Source of the DNA: Alphaproteobacteria bacterium
GTDB taxonomy: Bacteria; Pseudomonadota; Alphaproteobacteria; UBA2966
Direction of reading: 5' to 3'
DNA: 64,000 nt
Assembly: GCA_018654745.1 (NCBI GenBank)
Contig: JABILA010000043.1
Span: forward strand, 1 to 64,000
A program made the position numbers and the translations under genes. Position 1 is the first letter of the stretch, and the number at the start of each line of letters is the position of its first letter. Under the pieces are notes generated by a model, which did not search any database, was not told the origin of the DNA, and saw only the letters and a list, made by a program, of their open reading frames with translations. Of the stretch, positions 37,436-47,283 are shown piece after piece.

Positions 37436-37498
37436 TTCAAAATTGCCCTGGAAGATCCATGTTGGAATTATCAAAATTAGTAACAAGGGGATTTGGTC

Positions 37499-38629
37499 AT
37501 GACCAAAGTACTAACCGACAGTCTGGATATCGTTCGTAAACTGGGCCCTGTATTTGCCCAACGTGTGGGACAATATGAAGCCGAGGATACATTCGTTAAG
37601 GAAAACTATGCCGACCTGAAAGCTGAAAAGTTCTTTTCGGCCATGGTGCCGGTTGAATTTGGTGGTGGGGGTACCTCACACCGCCAGATGTGTCAGTCCC
37701 TGAAAGAACTTGCTACTTTTTGCCCTTCAACCGCACTGTGCTCATCCATGCACCAGCATTTGATTGCTGCTGCTGTCTACAATCATACGAACGGCAAACC
37801 CGGCGCAAAACTACTGGATGCTGTGGTGGCAAAGGAGCTTGTTCTCGTCAGCACAGGTGCTACCGACTGGCTGGCGTCCAATGGCACCATGATCAAGGTC
37901 GATGGAGGCTACAATCTGGATGCCCGCAAGATCTTTGCCAGTGGCAGTCCGGCTGGCGACCTGGCCATTTCAAGTGCGCCTTATAACGATCCGGAAGAAG
38001 GCTGGCAGGTATTGCATTTTCCTGTGCCGCTGAATGCCAAAGGCGTTCTTATCGAAAATAACTGGCAAGCTATGGGTATGCGCGGCACCGGATCAAACAC
38101 CCTGATCTTTGACGAAGTATTTATCCCTGAAGACAGCATTGCTCTGCGTCGACCGCAAGGTGACTTCCATGCCGTCTGGAACGTTGTGTTGACCGTCGCC
38201 ATGCCTTTGATCATGAGCGTCTATGCAGGCATCGCCGAAGCCGCAGCGACAATTGCCCGAGAAAAGGCCGCATCCCGTCCCGATCCGTCTGCAACTTATC
38301 TTCTGGGTGAAATGGAAAATGCTCTGGCGACAACACAAATGGCCCACAACGAAATGGTCGATATAACCAATGACTTTGATTTTGACGCTGTTGACGAAAC
38401 CGCGAACGCCATTTTAATTCGTAAAACCATTACGGCCAAAGCGGCGAAAGAAACCGTTGAAAAGGCCATGGAAGCTGTGGGCGGCACAGGTTACTTCAGG
38501 TCAACCGGGCTTGAGCGATTGCTGCGCGATGTACTGGCTTCCCAGTTCCATCCGCTGGCCGAGAAAAAGCAGTTGCTGTTTACGGGCCGTATGGCGCAAG
38601 GTCTCGATCCGGTCGAGGCCCTTGGCTAG
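37499..38629 (+). CDS. Acyl-CoA dehydrogenase family flavoprotein
   Basis: 376 residues from the ATG at 37499, with AGGGG upstream. The fold is shown by VPVEFGGGG, FAQ-type N-terminal helices, MRGTGSNTLIFDEVFIPED in the beta domain and AVGGTGYFRSTGLERLLRDVLASQFHPL near the end. It may be a dehydrogenase or one of the related FAD/FMN hydroxylases or monooxygenases. Its TAG stop is part of the CTAG hairpin repeat. It is controlled, probably, by the divergent HxlR protein. Confidence 0.88.
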   Translation: MTKVLTDSLDIVRKLGPVFAQRVGQYEAEDTFVKENYADLKAEKFFSAMVPVEFGGGGTSHRQMCQSLKELATFCPSTALCSSMHQHLIAAAVYNHTNGKPGAKLLDAVVAKELVLVSTGATDWLASNGTMIKVDGGYNLDARKIFASGSPAGDLAISSAPYNDPEEGWQVLHFPVPLNAKGVLIENNWQAMGMRGTGSNTLIFDEVFIPEDSIALRRPQGDFHAVWNVVLTVAMPLIMSVYAGIAEAAATIAREKAASRPDPSATYLLGEMENALATTQMAHNEMVDITNDFDFDAVDETANAILIRKTITAKAAKETVEKAMEAVGGTGYFRSTGLERLLRDVLASQFHPLAEKKQLLFTGRMAQGLDPVEALG

Positions 38630-38655
38630 ACGTTTTCGTTTGTACGAAAAGCGTC
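38626..38655. repeat. Intergenic hairpin of the CTAG family (copy 4)
   Basis: CTAG at 38626 contains the stop codon of the dehydrogenase gene, and GACG-TTTTCGT pairs with ACGAAAA-GCGTC (one bulge) around a 4-nt loop. Its far arm ends at the stop of the convergent DctM gene, so it may terminate both. Confidence 0.5.
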
Positions 38656-39955
38656 AGTGATAAAGCATATTGGGCAGGAAAAGTGAGATTGTCGGCACCA
38701 TCACCAGCAAGGCAAGTCTCAGGATATCCGCACACCAGAACGGTGTAACACCGCGGAAGACAGTGGCTGTACTGACGTCCCTGAGGACGCCTGATAGCAC
38801 AAAGACGTTCAGTCCCACCGGAGGTGTGATCAGGCTGATTTCGGTAACGACAACAACCACGATGCCAAACCAGACCGGATGAAAGCCAAAGGATTCAATC
38901 AGAGGAAAGAAGACTGGAATGGTCAACAGCAACATCGACAGGCTTTCGAATACACAGCCGAGGGCGATATAAACCAGCAGGATCAGCACAACAACAACCA
39001 TGGGTGCAACATCAAAGCTGCTGACCAGGTCGCGCAATGCATCCGGCAATCCGGCGCGATTGACGAAACTTGAAAAGATCAGGGCACCAATCAAAACCGT
39101 GAACAAAGTCGCAGATGTACGGGATGTTTCTGCCAGGGTTTCGAACAGCGAACGCCAGGTCAGCGCCCGACGCATCAAGGCAATAATCAAGGCCCCGCCA
39201 GCACCAACACCGGCGGCTTCGGTCGGCGTAAAGACACCGCCATAAATGCCACCCATGACAACACCAAAGAGGATCAACGTGCCCCAGACACCCTTCAAGG
39301 CAACAAGGCGTTCAGCCCAGTTCAGACGCTCACCGCGTGGGCCAGCGGCCGGGTCGCGCCAGACCACATATTGCACAGCGCCGAGGTAAAACAGGATGCC
39401 GATGAGGCCCGGAATGAACCCGGCGGCAAACAGTTCCCGAATACTGGTTTCCGTCATTAATCCGTAGATAACCAGAATCACGCTGGGCGGAATCAAAATG
39501 CCCAGCGTACCACCGGCTGCGATCGAAGCTGTCGACAGACTGTCCGCATAGCCATATTTCCGCATGGGCGGCATGGCAACCTTCGACATGGTCGCTGCTG
39601 TTGCCAGGCTGGATCCGCAAATCGCCGAGAACCCGCCACAGGCCACAATGGTCGCCATGGACAACCCGCCCTTGCGATGACCCAGAAAGGCATTGGAAGC
39701 GGCATAAAGTTCACTGGAAAGGCCGGCACGACTGACCAGATTCCCCATCAGGATGAACAGGGGAACAACAGAAAGGCCATAATTCTGGGCTGTCGTGATG
39801 ACCCGTTGCCCGGCCATGGAAGTTGAAGCCAGCCAGTTCCAGTCACCCAGATAGGCAAACCCGACAAACCCCACAACACCCATGGCAAACGCGATGGGCA
39901 TACGCAGGAATACAAAAGCCAGCAGAACGGCAAAACCAACAAGTGCCTCAGTCAA
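38654..39955 (-). CDS. dctM: TRAP transporter large permease (DctM)
   Basis: 433 residues with about 12 hydrophobic segments, typical of DctM. The N terminus VGFAVLLAFVFLRMPIAFAMG and the internal SLSTASIAAGGTLGILIPPSVILVIYG and GGVFTPTEAAGVGAGGA signatures are clear. It forms the ion-driven translocation unit with DctQ. It is the third gene of DctP-DctQ-DctM. Confidence 0.95.
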   Translation of the reverse strand: MTEALVGFAVLLAFVFLRMPIAFAMGVVGFVGFAYLGDWNWLASTSMAGQRVITTAQNYGLSVVPLFILMGNLVSRAGLSSELYAASNAFLGHRKGGLSMATIVACGGFSAICGSSLATAATMSKVAMPPMRKYGYADSLSTASIAAGGTLGILIPPSVILVIYGLMTETSIRELFAAGFIPGLIGILFYLGAVQYVVWRDPAAGPRGERLNWAERLVALKGVWGTLILFGVVMGGIYGGVFTPTEAAGVGAGGALIIALMRRALTWRSLFETLAETSRTSATLFTVLIGALIFSSFVNRAGLPDALRDLVSSFDVAPMVVVVLILLVYIALGCVFESLSMLLLTIPVFFPLIESFGFHPVWFGIVVVVVTEISLITPPVGLNVFVLSGVLRDVSTATVFRGVTPFWCADILRLALLVMVPTISLFLPNMLYH

Positions 39956-39995
39956 CAGAAAATACCCTTACATCTGGTTCCCACAAGACAATACA

Positions 39996-40487
39996 TCATG
40001 GAGATAATGGCCCCCGGCCAAACACATAGCGAACACAACTATACAGCAAGGCAAATGCGGTCACGCCGCTCATGATGCTGATAAAGAAGGTAATATATTG
40101 CACAGGGATTTGCAGGAATTCGGTCGTATCGCCATATTCCTGGGCCCGTTCAGCCAGTGCCCAAACCCGCCATGCAACACCCGACATGGCCAGGGCGGCG
40201 ATCAAGTTCATGGTCGCCTGGCGAAAATTGATGACAAATTTCGGTGAGAACGAATCCAGCAAATCGACAGTGATGTGCTCTTCGCGCATACAGGCGACCG
40301 GCAATCCACAAAAGACCACAATGGCCATCAGGATTCGTGTTAGTTCTGTCGCGCTGTGGAGGGGGGAATTGAAAAAGTAACGTCCGGCGACGTCCACACA
40401 GGTAATCGCCATCAGCGTAAAAAGAGTGAGAGCGGCAACTATTTCAAGGAACCTGACGGTCCAGTCTATTTCTCGTCTGTTGCCCAA
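39996..40487 (-). CDS. dctQ: TRAP transporter small permease (DctQ)
   Basis: 163 residues with four hydrophobic segments. The DctQ signature AITCVDVAGRYFFNSPLHSATELTRILMAIVVFCGLPVACMREEHITVDLL is present. It lies 40 bp before DctM and 81 bp after DctP. Confidence 0.93.
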   Translation of the reverse strand: MGNRREIDWTVRFLEIVAALTLFTLMAITCVDVAGRYFFNSPLHSATELTRILMAIVVFCGLPVACMREEHITVDLLDSFSPKFVINFRQATMNLIAALAMSGVAWRVWALAERAQEYGDTTEFLQIPVQYITFFISIMSGVTAFALLYSCVRYVFGRGPLSP

Positions 40488-40517
40488 GTTGCCGCTCCCG
40501 TTCTTCAGTTGAAGTCA

Positions 40518-40540
40518 GGTACAATTTGTAACTTTGTACC
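40518..40540. promoter_or_regulatory. TACAA/TTGTA palindrome between dctP and dctQ
   Basis: The inner palindrome TACAATTTGTA (40520-40530) and outer repeats GGTACAA/TTGTACC (40518-40540) resemble the HxlR operator at 37419-37435. It may mark an internal promoter under HxlR control. Confidence 0.4.
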
Positions 40541-40568
40541 CGGCCGTCAAATCACATGATTTCCAGAA

Positions 40569-41576
40569 TTAGTAGCTTCTGGCGATGTCACGCAATTCTG
40601 CCAGCGCAGCTTTGGAGTTGATACCTTTTTTGGCGGCATCCGCAATCCAGTCGGTTTCGATGTGCGCCATCATGCCATAGAATTCCTTGGTCATGGCATC
40701 GCTTGCTGTATCGATGGTGTTGCCAAATGCCTTGGCATCTTTCAGGCCAGCAGCATCAACATCATCCCACATTTTGCCGGCAGCACGCGCCATAACTTCG
40801 CCTGAGCATGCTGTTACAGCGGCTTGCTCACTTGAGGACAAACCATTGAATTTGGCCGGGTTCATAACAAAACCGAAGCTGCCATAATAAACACCGCCCG
40901 GTATAATCAGGGAGAACGGAGCCACTTCTTTCAGCTTGAAGCTCTTTTTGGTTTCCATCGGCATGAACACACCGTCAGCGACACCACTGGCAACGGTTTC
41001 ATATACTTTTGGTGCCGGAACGCGCACACCGACAAGCCCCAGGGCCTTGCCAACGGCACCCGATACACCGCCACCAAGACGAATTTTCATGCCCTTGAAT
41101 TCTGCCAGGGAATTGATCTTTTTCTTGGTGTGCATGATGCCCGGGCCATGTGATGTCAGAGACAACACTTTCAGACCCTTGTGCTCGTTTTTATCGGCCA
41201 GATATTTTTGATGAATGCGCCAGTAAGCAACAGAAGCTGCTTCGGCACTTGTGCCAAGACCTGGTAGTTCAACAACCTTGGTCAGAACATACCGGCCAGG
41301 GTTATAGCCATGGAACATCCAGGTGGCGTCAGCAACGCCATCGCGTACGACGTCCGGCTGTTGTGGTGGCGGCGCAAGACCATATTCAATTTTAACATTG
41401 ACTGAACCACTGGTGGCACCCGAAATACATTTGCCCCAGTTAGGCCAGACAACGGAATTTATGCCGTGTTTGGGCGGCGCCCAGCTGCTGACACGAATTG
41501 TTGTGGCGGCTTCAGCAATTCCAACTGTCGTAGCCATAATAGCGCCCGTCAGGGCAATTAAACCTAATTTACGCAT
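40569..41576 (-). CDS. dctP: TRAP transporter substrate-binding protein (DctP)
   Basis: 335 residues from the ATG at 41576, with GGGAGAA upstream. A signal peptide ends at about AEAATT (residue 23). The mature protein has the DctP fold: IRVSSWAPPKHGINSVVWPNW at the start, LAEFKGMKIRLGGGVSGAVGKALG and VASGVADGVFMP. The arginine in MKIRLGG normally binds a carboxylate, so the ligand is probably an organic acid. It leads the leftward TRAP operon and lies next to the FAH-family and molybdenum-enzyme genes. Confidence 0.93.
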   Translation of the reverse strand: MRKLGLIALTGAIMATTVGIAEAATTIRVSSWAPPKHGINSVVWPNWGKCISGATSGSVNVKIEYGLAPPPQQPDVVRDGVADATWMFHGYNPGRYVLTKVVELPGLGTSAEAASVAYWRIHQKYLADKNEHKGLKVLSLTSHGPGIMHTKKKINSLAEFKGMKIRLGGGVSGAVGKALGLVGVRVPAPKVYETVASGVADGVFMPMETKKSFKLKEVAPFSLIIPGGVYYGSFGFVMNPAKFNGLSSSEQAAVTACSGEVMARAAGKMWDDVDAAGLKDAKAFGNTIDTASDAMTKEFYGMMAHIETDWIADAAKKGINSKAALAELRDIARSY

Positions 41577-41734
41577 TGATCGTTCTCCCGGTTGACGCCG
41601 CCTCGAAATAATTCCGCAGCGGCAAAGCCTCATTTTTGAAGGGTCCGTTTATTTTTCTTTCCGTAACCTTCACACAAAAACGTCGTTTGTTCTATTCAAG
41701 TTCTAAAAAATAATCTTCGTTCAAGTCGTTGTTA

Positions 41735-42586
41735 TTACTGAGTTTCATCCGCAATTGAATTGCTGAGAATACCAATCGAGGAAATTTCGACTTCCACGTG
41801 ATCCCCAGGCTTCATAAATACTGGCGGCGTGCGTTTAAAGCCAACGCCGCCCGGCGTGCCCGTGACCAGCACATCGCCCGGCAACCACGGCAGCGCTTTC
41901 GAGACATAGGAAATCAACAGCGGTATATCAAAAGCAAGATCGGCCAGCGTCGCCTGCTGCATAACCTCGCCGTTCAGCCTTGTTTGCAATTTCATCTGGC
42001 GATAATCAGAAACTTCGTCTGCGGTTACCATCCAGGGTCCAAAAGCCCCTGTCTTCTGGAAATTTTTGCCCATGCCAAACTGCCGGGTGTGGGATTGCCA
42101 GTCGCGAATGGTCGCTTCGTTGTAACAGGCGTATCCAGCGATGTGGTCCAGGGCATCGGGCTGATCAATATGCGCCCCACCCTTCCCGATGATCACCGCC
42201 ATCTCGCCTTCGAAATCAAGATGCGTTGAAACCAGCGGTCGCTGGATGGCCTGACCATGTCCAACCTGGGTTTCAGGATAGCGATGAAAGATGACCGGAT
42301 TGTCTTTTAATTCCCGTCCGGTTTCCTTGACGTGATCAATGTAGTTCAGGCCAACACAGACAATTTTGCGTGGGTTGGGAATAACCGGTAGTCGCTGACA
42401 TTCGTCCAGAGCAAAAGATGGCGCAGCACCTTCCAAGGCACCTGCGACATCCGACATCGCGTCTTGCTCAAGCAGATTACGGATATCGACAGCACCTTTT
42501 ATCTTGCCAGTCAGGTCAACAACCTGGTTACCAACAACTGCGCCAAAGCCGGTTTGTCCGTCGCGATCAAACGAGATCAATTTCAT
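41735..42586 (-). CDS. Fumarylacetoacetate hydrolase (FAH) family protein
   Basis: 283 residues. The catalytic FAH fold shows IVCVGLNYIDHVKETGRELKDNPVIFHRYPE, DFEGEMAVIIGKGG (metal-binding Glu), GYACYNEATIRDWQ and LVTGTPGGVGFKR. Relatives are acylpyruvate hydrolases, 2-keto-4-pentenoate hydratases or ureidoglycolate lyase. It probably acts on a ring-cleavage product in the pathway shared with the TRAP transporter and Mo enzyme. It is divergent from the GntR gene. Confidence 0.9.
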   Translation of the reverse strand: MKLISFDRDGQTGFGAVVGNQVVDLTGKIKGAVDIRNLLEQDAMSDVAGALEGAAPSFALDECQRLPVIPNPRKIVCVGLNYIDHVKETGRELKDNPVIFHRYPETQVGHGQAIQRPLVSTHLDFEGEMAVIIGKGGAHIDQPDALDHIAGYACYNEATIRDWQSHTRQFGMGKNFQKTGAFGPWMVTADEVSDYRQMKLQTRLNGEVMQQATLADLAFDIPLLISYVSKALPWLPGDVLVTGTPGGVGFKRTPPVFMKPGDHVEVEISSIGILSNSIADETQ

Positions 42587-42634
42587 TTATGCCACCACAT
42601 TATTATCATTTGAAAAACCATAAAGTAGAAATAT

Positions 42635-42691
42635 TCGAAAATCAATATTTTTTTCGAAAATTTTGACAACATCGAAAATTGTGCCTAGGAT
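42635..42691. promoter_or_regulatory. Three TCGAAAAT repeats overlapping a strong promoter
   Basis: TCGAAAAT occurs at 42635, 42654 and 42672, spaced 19 and 18 bp apart. Between the last two, TTGACA (42663-42668) and TAGGAT (42686-42691) with a 17-bp spacer form a good rightward promoter for the GntR-Mo-enzyme operon. The arrangement suits a GntR operator. Confidence 0.65.
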
Positions 42692-42724
42692 GATGCAAAC
42701 CAGATAACAGAACAGGTCCCTGGC

Positions 42725-43456
42725 ATGACAAGCGCCGAATTGGAAATCCCGGAAGCAACTGGACGCTCGGAGATAAAGGTCTCTGTCGCCGATGATGCAC
42801 ATCGAAAGCTGCGTACCAAAATTCTTCAGGGCGAAATTCTACCTGGTCACAAACTCAAATTCGAAATCCTGCAGCAGGAAATGTCCGTGAGTGCCAGTTC
42901 GCTTCGCGAAGCACTAACACGGTTGGTCAGTGATGGTTTCGTAACATCCGAGCCCCGGCGGGGATTTTCTGTTGCACCTGTTTCAATTGAAGAGTTGAAA
43001 GACATATCGCGCTTGCGGACAATCCTGGAGCCCCTGGCCTTGCGCGACGCCATTGAACATGGCGACGATGCCTGGGAAGCCCAGATCCTGGCAACCTATC
43101 ACCGGTTTTCCAAAATTGATTCACTCCAGGGTGATGCGCCTGGCATTCGTGATGAGCAATGGTCGCATTGGCACCAGGCCTTTCATGAAGCCCTGGTTGC
43201 GGCTTGTCCGTCCAAAAAGACCATGCAGTTCAGAGCTGTGCTGTTTGAGCAGTCTGAACGTTATCGTGCGATATCAGCCGCCCGGCGAAAACAGTCACGA
43301 AAGAAAAGTGACGAGCATCGAAATTTGATGGAAGCCGTCCTTTCACATGACGCTGATCAGGCAGAAAAATTAATGGTCAAACACATTGAACTGACATCAA
43401 ATTCATTGATTGAAATCCTTCAAGCCGCCCAGGTTCAGGAACAGAAAGCCGTCTGA
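42725..43456 (+). CDS. GntR family regulator, FCD subfamily
   Basis: 243 residues. The winged helix shows [38 protein letters not shown], and the FCD domain covers about 95-230 ([31 protein letters not shown]). It begins the rightward operon GntR-Mo large subunit-small subunit-VOC, only 1 bp before the Mo gene, and probably also controls the divergent FAH gene. Confidence 0.92.
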   Translation: MTSAELEIPEATGRSEIKVSVADDAHRKLRTKILQGEILPGHKLKFEILQQEMSVSASSLREALTRLVSDGFVTSEPRRGFSVAPVSIEELKDISRLRTILEPLALRDAIEHGDDAWEAQILATYHRFSKIDSLQGDAPGIRDEQWSHWHQAFHEALVAACPSKKTMQFRAVLFEQSERYRAISAARRKQSRKKSDEHRNLMEAVLSHDADQAEKLMVKHIELTSNSLIEILQAAQVQEQKAV

Positions 43457-43457
43457 T

Positions 43458-46427
43458 ATGCAGCTACAAATTCTTCTACAGGGTGTTTCCTGGGCACTGA
43501 ACTTTACCGCCTTGCAACATGCCTCCTTCAAGGAAAGGCTGCATGAAAAGGAATTCATCGCCCAGGTAAAGGTCAAGGATAACTCCGTCGGACGGCACTA
43601 TCATTTTGGCAAAGGCAAAGTGATTTCTCATTCGGGTGTTCACGATAATCCTGACATGACGATCACCTTCAAGAACGCGGCCCTGGGTGTGAAGCTCCTC
43701 AGGCCACCTATTGACCACACCGACTTTATCAACGCTATGAAGAACTTTGCCTTGCAGATGGCAGGCGAAGACGAAATAACACAATGGTTCACGGACACCA
43801 TCAGCATCATGAATACCATTCGCTGGGAATATGGTGTCGATGCAGGGAACGGTGAACGACGCTACACAAATTTCACCAATGGCGGACCTTTGTTTGTCTA
43901 CGTCAAGGATGACAAGATTGTCCGTATGACACCTATTGATCTGGCGGACGACGATGCCGCCAGCTGGACGATCACGGCCCGCGGCAAGACCTTCACGCCG
44001 CCACGCAAAACCACGATCAACCCGCACGGGCTGACGTCAAAGTCCGTGGTCTATTCTTCCAAGCGTCTTCTAAAACCAATGAAGCGTGTGGATTTTGACC
44101 CCAACGGTGAGCGTAATCAGCAAAATCGCGGCAAGTCGGGTTACGAAGAAATCAGCTGGGACGAAGCCCTGGACATCACTGCCAACGAGATCAAACGGGT
44201 CAAGCGCGAACATGGCCATGGAGCCATCATGAACAGTCATGGCTCGCACCATACCTGGGGCAATATTGGCCACTATCTCAGCGCCCAGATGCGCTTTATG
44301 AATGCCATCGGTCATACCAAGATGCATTTGAACCCTGACAGCTGGGAAGGCTGGTACTGGGGCGGCATGCATCACTATGGCAACTCCATGCGCAATGGCG
44401 CGATGGAACCTTATGGCCAGTTGCAGGACTGTCTCGACGAAGCTGAAATGATCGTCTTCTGGGCCAGCGATCCGGAATCCTCCAGTGGTTCCTACGGCTC
44501 GTTTGAAGGCACACCACGGCGTCACTGGGCCCGCGAACTCGGCATCAAGATGGTGCACATTGATCCCTATTGTAACCACACGGCCAATCACATAGGCGGC
44601 AAGTGGATCCCAGTTATTCCCGGCACCAGCCCGGCCATGGCCCATGCCCTCGCCCATGTCTGGATGACCGAAGGTCTTTACGACCAGGACTATGTGGAGA
44701 CTCGCACCACTGGCTTCGATAAATACCGCGCCTATGTGATGGGCGAAGAAGACGGCCAGCCGAAATCACCGGAATGGCAGGAAGCTGAAACGGGGGTTGC
44801 GCCTCATACGGTTCGGGCCCTGGCACGGGAGTGGGGTAACAAAAAAACCTACCTTGCTGCGGGCGGCAAAGGTACGACTTTTGGGGGTGCCAACCGCTCG
44901 GCCACCGGAGCCCAATGGGCGCGGGCGATGATTTGCCTGATGGCCATGCAGGGTCTGGGAAAGCCAGGCATCAACTTTGGCAATCTGCAATGTGGTGCGC
45001 CCATTGACTATGAATTCTATTTTCCCGGCTATGCCGAAGGCGGTATGTCTGGCGACCTGACCGGGACGGCGTCGCCTATTCAGCTTTACCAGCGCCAACC
45101 TCATTTGCTCAGCATGAATTCGGTTACTCAACAAATCCCCAGGCTCAGAATACCTGAAGCTCTGATCGATGGAGAAACCAGCGGATACCCCACGGATGCC
45201 CGATCCATCGAAGGGCAATTCATGGGTTACAAGTACCCGTCCCCCGGACATTCGCGGGTCAAAATGATGTACAAATACGGCGGCAGTCATTTTGGCACGA
45301 CCATGGAATCTGACCGCCTTGCCAAGGCCCTTCAATCCGAAGGTCTGGAGTTTATCGTCAACCAGTCAATCTGGAATGAGGGCGAAGTGTCGTTCGCTGA
45401 CATCATCCTGCCAGCCTGTACAAATTTTGAACGCTGGGATATCGGCGAATGGGGTGGGGCCGGTGGCTATTCGCAACATAACCAAACCATGTTGAACCAC
45501 CGCATGGTTGCTATTCAGCACAAGTGCATTGAACCTCTGGGCGAAAGCCGCTCGGACTACCAGATATTCACCGACATTCTGAAGCGCCTGGGGTTAAGCG
45601 CATATTTCACCGAGGGTGCGACGGAGCTGGATTGGTGCAAGGCGCAGTTTGATGCCTCTGATTTGCCAAAGCATATCTCCTGGAAGAAGTTCCTGAAAAA
45701 GGGTTACTACGTAGTACCCGCTGAAAAAGAAGAAAATCGTCCACCGACAGGTTTCCGCTGGTATGCCGAAGGACGCAAAAAAGATGTCCCTGAGCCAGCG
45801 CCGCTGCCGTCCGAATATGGCGAAAAATATCTTGAAGGTTTGCAAACCCAGTCCGGTAAAATCGAATTTGAAGCACAAAGCCTGAAACGCTTTGGCCAGG
45901 ATCCGGAACGACCGCCGGTGAACAAATATATTCCCTCGTGGGAAGGTCGCCAGACTTCTGAGCTTTTTGCCAAATTCCCCCTGCAACTTCTGACGCCGCA
46001 TCCGCGTTACAGCTTTCATACCCAGGGCGATGGCAAGGATGGATATTTGAATGATATCGAGGATCACCGGGTGCTGGTTGACGGGTACTATTACTGGGTC
46101 GCGCGTATCAACCCGGTGGACGCGGAAAATCGTGGCATCAAACACCATGACCTGATCCTGCTGCATAACGAACGCGGCTCTGTAATCTGCGCCGCCCAGA
46201 TCACGGGCCGGATCATGCAAGGTGTCGTACATTCAGCTGAAAGCTCCGCCGAATACGATCCCGTCGGAGAACCAGGGAATTCGCCGGACCGGGGCGGATG
46301 TGTAAACATCCTGACACCCAAGCGTCATATGACGGCAAAGACAACGGGCTCCGCACCCAATTCCTGCTTGATCGAAATAGAAAAATGGACGGGTCTCGCG
46401 GCCACCAACCTGGAGGCCGCTTCATGA
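43458..46427 (+). CDS. Molybdenum oxidoreductase large subunit, transhydroxylase/resorcinol-hydroxylase type, with N-terminal SCP2-like domain
   Basis: 989 residues from the ATG at 43458, right after the GntR stop. Residues about 1-120 form an SCP2-like domain ([31 protein letters not shown]). The rest is a DMSO-reductase-family bis-MGD enzyme. It lacks the N-terminal cysteine [4Fe-4S] motif, as in pyrogallol transhydroxylase. Its NPDSWEGW motif gives Asp294-Ser295, and His264 lies exactly 30 residues before the Asp; in the Pelobacter enzyme His144, Asp174 and Mo-ligating Ser175 have this spacing. A Tyr-rich stretch at 518-525 lies near where Tyr404 is expected. Likely reaction: hydroxyl transfer on a hydroxylated aromatic. 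The substrate is unproven. Confidence 0.85.
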   Translation: MQLQILLQGVSWALNFTALQHASFKERLHEKEFIAQVKVKDNSVGRHYHFGKGKVISHSGVHDNPDMTITFKNAALGVKLLRPPIDHTDFINAMKNFALQMAGEDEITQWFTDTISIMNTIRWEYGVDAGNGERRYTNFTNGGPLFVYVKDDKIVRMTPIDLADDDAASWTITARGKTFTPPRKTTINPHGLTSKSVVYSSKRLLKPMKRVDFDPNGERNQQNRGKSGYEEISWDEALDITANEIKRVKREHGHGAIMNSHGSHHTWGNIGHYLSAQMRFMNAIGHTKMHLNPDSWEGWYWGGMHHYGNSMRNGAMEPYGQLQDCLDEAEMIVFWASDPESSSGSYGSFEGTPRRHWARELGIKMVHIDPYCNHTANHIGGKWIPVIPGTSPAMAHALAHVWMTEGLYDQDYVETRTTGFDKYRAYVMGEEDGQPKSPEWQEAETGVAPHTVRALAREWGNKKTYLAAGGKGTTFGGANRSATGAQWARAMICLMAMQGLGKPGINFGNLQCGAPIDYEFYFPGYAEGGMSGDLTGTASPIQLYQRQPHLLSMNSVTQQIPRLRIPEALIDGETSGYPTDARSIEGQFMGYKYPSPGHSRVKMMYKYGGSHFGTTMESDRLAKALQSEGLEFIVNQSIWNEGEVSFADIILPACTNFERWDIGEWGGAGGYSQHNQTMLNHRMVAIQHKCIEPLGESRSDYQIFTDILKRLGLSAYFTEGATELDWCKAQFDASDLPKHISWKKFLKKGYYVVPAEKEENRPPTGFRWYAEGRKKDVPEPAPLPSEYGEKYLEGLQTQSGKIEFEAQSLKRFGQDPERPPVNKYIPSWEGRQTSELFAKFPLQLLTPHPRYSFHTQGDGKDGYLNDIEDHRVLVDGYYYWVARINPVDAENRGIKHHDLILLHNERGSVICAAQITGRIMQGVVHSAESSAEYDPVGEPGNSPDRGGCVNILTPKRHMTAKTTGSAPNSCLIEIEKWTGLAATNLEAAS

Positions 46428-47272
46428 GCAAATGGCATTTGATCATTGACGTGGCCCTTTGCCACAATTGCAGCAACTGTTTCATCGCTTGCAAAGACGA
46501 ACATGTCGGCAATGACTTTCCTGGCTACGCCGCATCGCAACCCCTGCACGGGCATTCGTGGTTTCACGTCGAACAAACAGAACGGGGACAGGCCCCGATG
46601 GTCGAGACTGCTTACTTGCCCAAATCCTGCAACCAGTGCGCCGACGCGCCCTGCACCAAAGTCGGTGACGGCGCCGTCTATCAGCGCGAGGACGGCATCG
46701 TCATCATTGATCCTGTAAAGGCAAAGGGTAAAAAGGAAATTGTTTCTTCCTGCCCATATGGTGCTATCTGGTGGAACGAAGAGAGTCAGTTACCGCAAAA
46801 ATGGATCTTTGATGCCCATCTTCTGGATCGGGGCTGGAAAGAACCACGCTGTTCCCAGGTCTGCCCGACAGGTGCGATCCAGGCCGTCAAAACAACAGAC
46901 GAAGATATGCAACACCGGACACAGACTGAAAACCTGAGGGTGCTGTCACCGGAATTTGGCACATCTCCTCGTATTCATTATCGCAATCTTCACCGCTTCA
47001 CCCACCATTTTGTCGGCGGCACAGTGGTCGGCGACGTCGCTGATCAATTGGAATGTCTGGAGGGCGTCAGCGTAAAATTAACGCGAAACGGTGAACCTGC
47101 AGGTGAAGCAACGAGTGATATTTTTGGTGAGTTCAAGATTGATGAACTTCCCGATGATAGCGGAGAATATACTCTGCATCTAAGCCACCAGGGTTTTGAA
47201 GCTCTGGAAACAACCGTGTCTCTGGACAAGAGTCTCTATCTCAACGAACTGAAACTGACTGTGCAAACATAA
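46424..47272 (+). CDS. Iron-sulfur small subunit of the transhydroxylase-type Mo enzyme
   Basis: 282 residues from the ATG at 46424, whose ATGA overlaps the large-subunit stop (TGGAGG upstream). Cysteines lie at 13, 16, 19, 23 ([11 protein letters not shown]), 69, 72, 77 (CNQCADAPC), 110 (SSCPYGAI), 143 and 147 ([10 protein letters not shown]): ten visible ligands, fewer than the full set of a four-cluster DMSO-reductase-type subunit. A beta-sandwich C-terminal domain (about 200-282: [23 protein letters not shown]) matches the extra C-terminal beta domain of the Pelobacter small subunit. It has no Tat signal, so the complex is cytoplasmic. Confidence 0.9.
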   Translation: MSKWHLIIDVALCHNCSNCFIACKDEHVGNDFPGYAASQPLHGHSWFHVEQTERGQAPMVETAYLPKSCNQCADAPCTKVGDGAVYQREDGIVIIDPVKAKGKKEIVSSCPYGAIWWNEESQLPQKWIFDAHLLDRGWKEPRCSQVCPTGAIQAVKTTDEDMQHRTQTENLRVLSPEFGTSPRIHYRNLHRFTHHFVGGTVVGDVADQLECLEGVSVKLTRNGEPAGEATSDIFGEFKIDELPDDSGEYTLHLSHQGFEALETTVSLDKSLYLNELKLTVQT

Positions 47273-47283
47273 AGGACCCCATC

